A stretch of 9,661 nucleotides of DNA from positions 1-9,661 of the forward strand of contig JAAUPH010000072.1 of assembly GCA_012035435.1 (NCBI GenBank), in the 5' to 3' direction. Of this stretch, positions 1 to 5,052 are shown piece after piece. The stretch comes from Sphingopyxis sp. (GTDB lineage Bacteria; Pseudomonadota; Alphaproteobacteria; Sphingomonadales; Sphingomonadaceae). The notes beneath the pieces were generated by a model, which saw only the letters and a list, made by a program, of their open reading frames with translations, had not been told where the DNA came from and ran no database searches. Position 1 is the stretch's first letter. Every line of letters starts with the position of its first letter. The position numbers and the translations under genes were made by a program.

Positions 1-908
1 GACCCCAGCGTTGCCAGCGTCTTGCGCGGCTCCTCGGTCAATGGCCGCCAACTGCAGGCCAGCGCATCGCGGACAAACATCATCGCCAGCGCCGGATCGC
101 CCATCTGCACCGCCCGCCGTGCCAGGTAGCGCAGTTGATAGGCGCGCGCGCGCTGACCATGGCGCTGCACCAGATCGGGGGCGGTCAGCTCCAGCTTGGC
201 CACCATCTTTTGCCAATGTTCATATTGGCGGATCATATTGGCCGACAGGCCGCCGCCGACAATCCGATATTCGGTCAGCAACGGCGCAATCCCTTCGAAC
301 CGCGCCCCCGCCATCGCCATCCGCATCCACATGTCGATATCTTCGGACTGGCGGAATTCCTCATCGAAATAGCAGCGCCGTGCGGGTTCGGCGGGATGCC
401 GAAAGCTCAGCGCCTCCAGCGTGGAGCGGCGCAGCACCGCTGCGGAACCATTGCCGACCGGGTTGCGGCAAAAAATGATTTCGGGCGTGATCGCCGACAG
501 CTGCGGCTGCTGCGGCTGGCGCAAACGGCGACCTTCGTGATCGATAAAGTGCGAGCCGCTATAGCTTACGTCGATCCAGGGCGTCGCATCAAGGTGGATG
601 ATATGGAGCAGCAATTTGTCGGGCAGCCAGCGGTCGTCGGAATCAAGCAGCGCGACATAATCCCCGCGCGCCGCAGCAATCCCGCTGTTGCGCGCGCCCG
701 CCAGGCCGCGATTGGACTGACTGATGATGCGGATGCGCGGGTCTTTATAGGACTGCGCAATCGGCAGGCTGCTGTCCTGACCGCCATCATCGACGATTAG
801 CAGTTCAAAATCGCCAAAACTTTGCGCGAGCACCGAGTCAATCGCTTCAGCCACAAAGGCTTCGGTGTTGTAGAGCGGCATGACGACGGAAATACGGGGG
901 TTGGTCAT
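1..908 (-). CDS. Family 2 glycosyltransferase, C-terminus cut by window edge
   Basis: Predicted cytoplasmic inverting GT-A glycosyltransferase that moves a sugar from a nucleotide-sugar donor to a growing lipid-linked glycan. I translated 302 codons from the ATG at 908 to the window edge without a stop. Seen: N-terminal ISVVMPLYN strand, VDD at residues 39-41, the metal/donor-binding LDSDD at 88-92, and ED at 189-190, where GT2 enzymes keep their catalytic base. The start is supported by an AGAGGA Shine-Dalgarno at 917-922, 8 nt upstream. It lies 27 bp after the preceding GT2 gene on the same strand, so it is probably co-transcribed with that gene and the flippase. Its C-terminal part (LSxN, YxxW, RYLARRA) matches the neighbouring GT2, so the two are paralogues. 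Donor and acceptor sugars cannot be told from sequence. The family is secure; the true 3' end lies outside the window. Confidence 0.93.
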   Translation of the reverse strand, partial: MTNPRISVVMPLYNTEAFVAEAIDSVLAQSFGDFELLIVDDGGQDSSLPIAQSYKDPRIRIISQSNRGLAGARNSGIAAARGDYVALLDSDDRWLPDKLLLHIIHLDATPWIDVSYSGSHFIDHEGRRLRQPQQPQLSAITPEIIFCRNPVGNGSAAVLRRSTLEALSFRHPAEPARRCYFDEEFRQSEDIDMWMRMAMAGARFEGIAPLLTEYRIVGGGLSANMIRQYEHWQKMVAKLELTAPDLVQRHGQRARAYQLRYLARRAVQMGDPALAMMFVRDALACSWRPLTEEPRKTLATLG

Positions 909-935
909 CGGAATTATCCTCTGGGTGTGGTGAGA

Positions 936-1865
936 TCAGGCAAAGAGGCGCAGGCGCGCCCAGCGCGGCAGGAAAGGCGCGGCACAGGCGGCCACCAGCG
1001 TCGTCCAACCGCGCTGGCAGTCGCCCAGAAAGCTTGGCGGGTGGAGCCGCAGGCCAAGCAATGCATAATGGAGGGCCGTGCGCGGTCTGGTCCCCGCCCG
1101 TAGCGCCCGGCGCGCCAGATAACGGCAATAGACCGCCTCCGACGCGCGAATGTCGGCACCGGTGCCATGTTCGGCCACCAGATCGCGCCACCCAGCATAC
1201 ATTTTTTCAAGATTGATCGACAGACCATCAGGGCTGAACCGATAGGCGACCAAAACCGCATCAAGGCAGCGAATTTCAAGGCCCGCCGCCGCCGCGCGCA
1301 CCAGCCATTCCTGATCCTCGGCAAAGTTCATGCCGCTGCGAAACGGGCCGATCCGCGCGGCGGCAGCGCGGCTGACGACCATGTTCGACATGGTACAGGC
1401 CGGGTTCTCGGCCAGCAGGTCGGACAGACCCACGACGCCAGGGCAAGCCGCCGAACAGGTCTGCCGCGACCAGTCGTCCACATGGGGCGATGCCGAAAAG
1501 GCCACGCGCGCAAAACTGATCGCCAGATCGGGCCAGTGCACATGAAAGGCCGCATGTTGCGCCAGCTTTTTGGGGTGCCACAGATCGTCGGCGTCGAGGA
1601 AAGCCAGAAAGCGCCCCCGCGCCAGCTCCATCGCCAGATTGCGCGCGGCGGCGACCCCGCCATTGGCCTGCTGCACCACTCGGATACGGCGGTCGCTGGC
1701 CGCAAGCTCAAGCATGATCGCGAGGCTCGCATCGCGCGAGCCATCATCGACCAGGATCAGCTCAAAATCTGGCTGGCTCTGCGTCAGCACCGACCGAACC
1801 GTCGCAGGCAGGGTCTCCGCCGCATTATAGACGGGGATGAGCACCGAAAACTCCGGACGCTTCAT
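936..1865 (-). CDS. Family 2 glycosyltransferase (EPS/O-antigen type)
   Basis: A 309-residue GT-A fold glycosyltransferase, predicted to add one sugar to the undecaprenyl-linked repeat unit at the inner face of the cytoplasmic membrane. Seen: FSVLIPVYN at the N-terminus, VDDGS at 39-43, the donor/metal-binding LDADD at 90-94, and EDQEW at 183-187, whose acidic pair is the likely catalytic base. No membrane segment is evident, so it is probably soluble or peripheral. The reading frame stays open upstream to 2084, but that part is out-of-frame flippase sequence. The start at 1865 is chosen because of a strong Shine-Dalgarno, the ATGA-type 4-bp overlap with the flippase stop, and the normal GT2 N-terminus. 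This arrangement implies translational coupling. Length is normal for the family. Sugar specificity is unknown. Confidence 0.95.
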   Translation of the reverse strand: MKRPEFSVLIPVYNAAETLPATVRSVLTQSQPDFELILVDDGSRDASLAIMLELAASDRRIRVVQQANGGVAAARNLAMELARGRFLAFLDADDLWHPKKLAQHAAFHVHWPDLAISFARVAFSASPHVDDWSRQTCSAACPGVVGLSDLLAENPACTMSNMVVSRAAAARIGPFRSGMNFAEDQEWLVRAAAAGLEIRCLDAVLVAYRFSPDGLSINLEKMYAGWRDLVAEHGTGADIRASEAVYCRYLARRALRAGTRPRTALHYALLGLRLHPPSFLGDCQRGWTTLVAACAAPFLPRWARLRLFA

Positions 1866-3139
1866 GGCTGTTTCCTCTTCACGACAAGATGTTTGGGCCG
1901 CCGAGGCAGCAGGGTGGCCGCAAGCGCGGGCAGCGCGACGATCGTCATTCCCCCGACCCAGCCCAGCGCCGCACCCGCCAGTCCGTGGGTCGCGGCCCCG
2001 ATTGTTAACAGCAGCAGCGCCAGCACACAGCTCGCCATCGCCAGCTTGGCATCGAGCTGCGCCCGGCCCGCGCTGCGCAGCCACGCCGACACCAGCGCAA
2101 CGGCCAGCATGGGGATACCCGCAAGCGCCAATATCGCGATCAGCCCGGCGGCATGGGCCCAGCTATCCCCAAAGATCAGCGGCACATAATAAGGCGCCAA
2201 CCAGGCCATCACCGCGACCGCGGGCAGCAGGAGGGCAAATCCGAGCGCGGCCAGTCGGCGAAACGTGCGGAGCCGCGCGCCCGCGCCAGCGGTGCCACAA
2301 ATGGTCGGGAACAGGATGATGCCGAACGCCCCGGTGAAGGCGGAGAGTATCCCGACCCCGGCGTTGAACGCGAAATAATAGGTGCCGAGTGCCGACACGC
2401 CGAGCATGGCGCCGACAATCAGCTTGTCGCCCTGACCGCGCACCGCCGCGAGCAGTTCGGTCGCCAGAATGGCGAGGCTCTGCGGCAACAATGTGCGTGC
2501 CGGAACATGTCCAGCCGCAAGCTCCGGCGCCCAGGGCCGCGCGCGGCGCGTGAGCATCAGCCAGATGGGCGCGGTGAGCAGCTTGGGCAGGATGATCGCC
2601 CACGGGCTTGGCCAAAGCAATAGCAGCGCTGCACCCAGCACATGATCGGCTATCGTCTGGATCGCCCCGATCCGCGCGGTCGCCGCCGCCCGGCCCTCGC
2701 GCATCAACAAATAACAGGACACCAGCCCGCCGGGCATGCACAGATAGACGAGCGCGAGCACGGCAAGCATCGTCGCCGCTTCCGTTTCGCCAAACAGTCC
2801 TGCCAGCCCCAGCGCCACCAGCAGCTGCACGACGACGACCACTAGCGCCCAGCGCCAGAACAATGTCTGCGCGCTATTACATATGGCCTTCAGCCGATGG
2901 GCCGGGGCGGCGATAATCTGCTGCCCGATGCCGATCTGCATCAGCACGCGCAAAATTTCGAACAGCACCAGCGCGAGCGCTGCAGTGCCTACGGTTTCGG
3001 GAACCAGAATGCGCGCGGTGATCACCACGGTCACCAGACGGACCAACCGCACGGCAAGTTCCGCCATTCCGAACGCCAAAAGCTTGGTTAAAAACCCGCC
3101 CAGCATTGTTCCGGATATAGGATTTAGAACAAATGACAT
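1862..3139 (-). CDS. Wzx-type polysaccharide flippase (MATE/PST superfamily)
   Basis: A 425-residue very hydrophobic inner-membrane protein, predicted to flip undecaprenyl-diphosphate-linked oligosaccharide from the cytoplasmic to the periplasmic face in a Wzx/Wzy-type pathway. Seen: hydrophobic segments along the whole length, consistent with about 12 membrane helices (not computed). The stretch around residues 230-255 (RGQGDKLIVGAMLG, then LGTYYFAF) matches the conserved polysaccharide-synthase/flippase pattern of Arg and Asp before an ILGxLLGxxxLGxY-like helix. The C-terminal tail is basic (RRPKHLVVKRKQP). It is the first gene of the minus-strand operon, and its stop overlaps the next start by 4 bp. 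The start is uncertain: ATG 3139 gives the longest frame but lacks a clear Shine-Dalgarno, while ATG 3106 (MLGGFLTKLLAFG) gives a more typical flippase N-terminus. It could serve O-antigen, capsule or exopolysaccharide; the substrate is not readable. Confidence 0.9.
   Translation of the reverse strand: MSFVLNPISGTMLGGFLTKLLAFGMAELAVRLVRLVTVVITARILVPETVGTAALALVLFEILRVLMQIGIGQQIIAAPAHRLKAICNSAQTLFWRWALVVVVVQLLVALGLAGLFGETEAATMLAVLALVYLCMPGGLVSCYLLMREGRAAATARIGAIQTIADHVLGAALLLLWPSPWAIILPKLLTAPIWLMLTRRARPWAPELAAGHVPARTLLPQSLAILATELLAAVRGQGDKLIVGAMLGVSALGTYYFAFNAGVGILSAFTGAFGIILFPTICGTAGAGARLRTFRRLAALGFALLLPAVAVMAWLAPYYVPLIFGDSWAHAAGLIAILALAGIPMLAVALVSAWLRSAGRAQLDAKLAMASCVLALLLLTIGAATHGLAGAALGWVGGMTIVALPALAATLLPRRPKHLVVKRKQP
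1873..1878 (-). promoter_or_regulatory. Shine-Dalgarno fixing the GT2 start at 1865
   Basis: AGAGGA on the minus strand, 7 nt before the ATG at 1865 and inside the last codons of the flippase gene. It decides the start against the longer open frame that runs up to 2084. Confidence 0.8.
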
Positions 3140-3156
3140 ATATTATAAAAACCGCT

Positions 3157-3179
3157 TTGATTTGAAATTCGCCAATCAA
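3157..3179. repeat. Inverted repeat TTGATT / AATCAA
   Basis: Perfect 6-bp arms at 3157-3162 and 3174-3179, extendable to 7 of 8 matching positions (TTGATTTG / CCAATCAA), about 20-40 bp upstream of the flippase start. It is placed where an operator for the leftward operon could sit. Arms this short in AT-rich DNA can arise by chance. Confidence 0.35.
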
Positions 3180-3256
3180 CATAGATTTTATCAGTAAAAA
3201 TATCGTTCAATCATCGTTAAACATCCATTCAATACTTAGGCATTTGATGTTCTATA

Positions 3257-3289
3257 TTGCAAAACACATCGCTATTTATTTTGCAAAAC
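3257..3289. repeat. Direct repeat TTGCAAAAC, 24-bp period
   Basis: Two identical 9-mers, TTGCAAAAC, at 3257-3265 and 3281-3289, start to start 24 bp apart. Allowing one mismatch, the match extends further (CAC versus CGC after the AAA). They lie about 80-115 bp upstream of the sigma-54-like promoter, at a distance and spacing suited to paired activator sites. The binding protein is unknown. Confidence 0.4.
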
Positions 3290-3300
3290 GCGTGGCGTTT
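3286..3300. repeat. Dyad AAACGC-GTG-GCGTTT
   Basis: Perfect 6-bp inverted arms (3286-3291 and 3295-3300) around a 3-bp centre, overlapping the second copy of the TTGCAAAAC repeat. It is a candidate protein-binding site about 70 bp upstream of the -24 element. No regulator is identified. Confidence 0.35.
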
Positions 3301-3370
3301 GACCGAAAAACCCAATTTATCAATTTGCGTTAATCATCGTAGCGCGCGCATTTTCCGAAGTTCCAGGCAT

Positions 3371-3385
3371 TGGCATGGAGGCTGC
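3371..3385 (+). promoter_or_regulatory. Sigma-54-like -24/-12 promoter
   Basis: TGGCATG at 3371-3377 (TTGGCATG from 3370), a 4-bp spacer GAGG, then CTGC at 3382-3385, compared with the RpoN consensus TGGCACG-N4-TTGC. The invariant GG and GC are present at the correct spacing, with two mismatches in the defined positions (C to T, T to C). The predicted start point is near 3397, leaving a short leader that holds the Shine-Dalgarno and the ATG at 3419. Sigma-54 control would need an enhancer-binding activator, and the repeats at 3257-3300 are candidate sites. Sequence match only; a chance match is possible. Confidence 0.5.
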
Positions 3386-3407
3386 TGACGGTGTGAGGTT
3401 CATTTGC

Positions 3408-3412
3408 AGGAG
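3408..3412 (+). promoter_or_regulatory. Shine-Dalgarno fixing the start at 3419
   Basis: AGGAG ending 6 nt before the ATG at 3419. It favours that start over an in-frame ATG at 3404, which would place the ribosome site inside the coding region. Confidence 0.8.
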
Positions 3413-3418
3413 CCTCTC

Positions 3419-4892
3419 ATGTCCGCCCCCACCAGCTTCACCATCGACACCGACCGCAAAATTGCGCCTGCCGACTCTTCCAAAGGCCGCGTCTCGTTCG
3501 AACAGGGCCGTTTTGTCATGCGGTCGGCCGACGCCTTGCATGCACGTGCGCCGACGCGGTTATTCGGGCTGCCGCTGGTCAATGCGACCCGCAGCGCTGT
3601 CGCCGACGCTATTGTCGCGCGCGCAGTGTCGCGCGAGGAGACGATCATCCAGTTCATCAACGCCCACTGCGTCAACCAATTGCGGCAATCGCAGCCCTAT
3701 CGCCGCGCCCTGTCACGCGCATCGGCGCTGCTTCCCGATGGCGCAGGGATGCGCATCGCTGCCGCCTGGGCCGGTCAATCGCTCGGCGACAATCTCAATG
3801 GCACCGACCTGTTCCCCGAAATTTGCAGCCGCGCGCGCGCAAGGCCAGAAAATCTTTCTGCTCGGCGGCAAACCCGGTATTGCCGCCATGACGGCACTGC
3901 GCATGGGCCAAGTCCATGGCACATCGCTATTCGCAGGCACCCGCAACGGATATTTTCGGCAAGAAGAAACCGACTGGGTGATCGCGCAGATCAACCGGTC
4001 CGGGGCGTCGATCCTGCTCGTCGGCATGGGGGTGCCGCAGCAGGAAATCTGGATCGCGCAGCACCGCAACCGCATCACCGTGCCCGTTATCCTGGGCGTC
4101 GGCGGCCTGTTCGACTATTATTCGGGCGCGATCCCGCGTGCGCCCATGCCCGTCCGCAAGCTCGGCTTGGAATGGGCCTGGCGGCTGGCGCAGGAACCCC
4201 GCCGGCTGGCCCACCGTTATCTGGTCGGCAATGCCACTTTCCTTGCGCGCGCGGCGGCAGAAGCGGCTTCGACACGCGGGCTTGGCAACAGCATCAGCCG
4301 CACCGCCAAACGCGCACTCGACATGGTCGTGTCGGGCACAGCGTTGATCGCCGGCATGCCGGTGCTCGCGGCGATTGCGCTGGCGATCCGTCTCGAAGAT
4401 GGCGGGCCCGCGCTGTTTCGCCAGACACGCATTGGCGAGGATGGCAAACCGTTTGAGATGCTAAAATTCCGCTCGATGGTGCCCGACGCAGAGCGGCGCC
4501 GGGCCGACTTGCTGGCGCTGTCGGAACGCGACGCTGTCTGTTTCAAGATGAAGCGCGATCCGCGCATTACCCGGATCGGCGCCTTGATCCGTCGCTTCTC
4601 GCTCGATGAACTGCCCCAGTTGTTTAACGTCTGGCGCGGCGACATGGCGATCGTTGGACCGCGCCCGGCCTTGCCGACCGAAGTGCTGGCTTATGACGAT
4701 TGGGCGCGGGGGCGGCTACGCGGCAAACCGGGGGTGACGTGCAGCTGGCAAGTGTCGGGCCGCGCCACCATCGGCTTTGAAGATCAAGTCGCGCTCGACG
4801 TCGATTATCTGCGCAATCGCTCGCTCCTCCTCGACCTGAAATTGATGGCCCGCACCGTTCCGGCAGTGCTCAGCGGGCATGGTGCTTACTAG
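3419..4892 (+). CDS. GT26 (WecG/TagA) - phosphoglycosyl transferase fusion, frameshifted
   Basis: A two-enzyme fusion for the first two steps of glycan assembly on undecaprenyl phosphate at the inner membrane. The N-terminal GT26 domain (about residues 48-270) shows RLFGLPL, LPDGAGM with the likely catalytic Asp at 107, NGTDL, IFLLGG, a GMGVPQQE motif (203-210), GVGGLFDYYSG (227-237) and LEWAWRL with EPRR; WecG and TagA add ManNAc-type sugars and GumM adds glucuronate. The C-terminal monotopic phosphoglycosyl transferase (about 298-491) shows KRALD, one re-entrant hydrophobic helix, DGGPALFRQTRIG, KFRSM, the catalytic Asp-Glu pair in SLDELPQL (397-398), GPRPAL and the terminal GAY. As written, the frame breaks at 3830-3840: the N-terminal half reads in one frame and everything from QGQKIF in another. 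Two missing bases or one extra base there explain it, and numbering assumes one lost CG unit (about 491 residues). It could be a sequencing error, a pseudogene or a phase-off state. Confidence 0.88.
3830..3840 (+). repeat. CG dinucleotide tract at the frameshift
   Basis: Five and a half CG units inside the GT26 domain, exactly where the reading frame switches. Adding one CG unit restores the frame and gives SRARAQGQKIFLLGG, a normal join of the two halves; removing one base also restores it. Short tracts like this are prone both to polymerase slippage and to sequencing or assembly indels. Confidence 0.75.
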
Positions 4893-4910
4893 GTCCTGAC
4901 CCTGGGCATA

Positions 4911-4931
4911 TTGGCACCACATTGGTGCGAA
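4911..4931. repeat. Near-perfect 21-bp palindrome, operator candidate
   Basis: Arms TTGGCACCA (4911-4919) and TGGTGCGAA (4923-4931) match as inverted repeats at 8 of 9 positions around a CAT centre. The symmetry and length suit a dimeric regulator, and its place 120-140 bp upstream of the secreted protein suits control of that gene. It also contains a -24-like TGGCAC, but the -12 half is one base off and reads TTGG instead of TTGC. It is not terminator-like because no T run follows. Confidence 0.5.
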
Positions 4932-5010
4932 CTCTGGGGGAATTAGGGATTTCCCTTACCCCATCGCCCCGGCGCAATTAACCATTTTCCCGGACATGCA
5001 ACCCGTCAAC

Positions 5011-5034
5011 GACCGCCCGTTTCAAGCGGCGGTC
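5011..5034 (+). promoter_or_regulatory. Hairpin in the leader of the repeat-protein gene
   Basis: Perfect 7-bp arms GACCGCC (5011-5017) and GGCGGTC (5028-5034) around a 10-nt loop, ending 3 nt before the AAGGGG Shine-Dalgarno and 18 nt before the ATG. In the RNA this GC-rich stem could affect stability or ribosome access. Its regulator, if any, is unknown. Confidence 0.45.
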
Positions 5035-5052
5035 ATCAAGGGGTAAAGTCGC

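Larger units (their letters stand above)
3140..3418. promoter_or_regulatory. AT-rich divergent control region
   Basis: A 279-bp gap between the leftward flippase operon and the rightward fused glycosyltransferase gene, clearly richer in A and T than the coding DNA on both sides. It must hold the promoters for both directions. Separately listed elements inside it are a sigma-54-like promoter, a direct repeat and two dyads. For the leftward operon, a TATAAT lies at 3142-3147 on the minus strand but has no good -35 match at 16-18 bp, so that promoter is not assigned. No credible small ORF or RNA gene was seen. Confidence 0.75.
4893..5052 (+). promoter_or_regulatory. Leader and promoter region of the repeat protein
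   Basis: A 160-bp gap between the fusion gene and the large secreted protein. It holds a 21-bp near-palindrome (4911-4931), overlapping small dyads (GGGAA/TTCCC at 4938-4942 and 4951-4955; AGGGA/TCCCT at 4945-4949 and 4952-4956), a leader hairpin (5011-5034) and an AAGGGG Shine-Dalgarno (5038-5043). No T-tracted intrinsic terminator is seen after 4892, so some read-through from the fusion gene is possible. No -35/-10 pair could be assigned with confidence. Confidence 0.55.

Noticed and set aside
135..800. 221-residue plus-strand open frame
   Set aside because: Antisense to the GT2 gene at 1-908, which has clear catalytic motifs and a Shine-Dalgarno.
1866..2084. Longer N-terminus for the GT2 gene (start at 2084)
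   Set aside because: The extra 73 residues are out-of-frame flippase sequence with no family likeness; the start at 1865 has the ribosome site and the 4-bp overlap.
1167..2189. 340-residue plus-strand open frame
   Set aside because: It lies antisense to the GT2 and flippase genes, has a low-complexity Arg/His/Gln-rich product and no ribosome site; a shadow of GC-rich codon use.
4911..4926. Second sigma-54 promoter within the palindrome
   Set aside because: TTGGCAC is present, but the -12 half reads TTGG and sits one base too close; palindromic symmetry explains the sequence better.
4893..4935. Intrinsic terminator after the fusion gene
   Set aside because: A GCACC/GGTGC stem exists, but no T run follows it.
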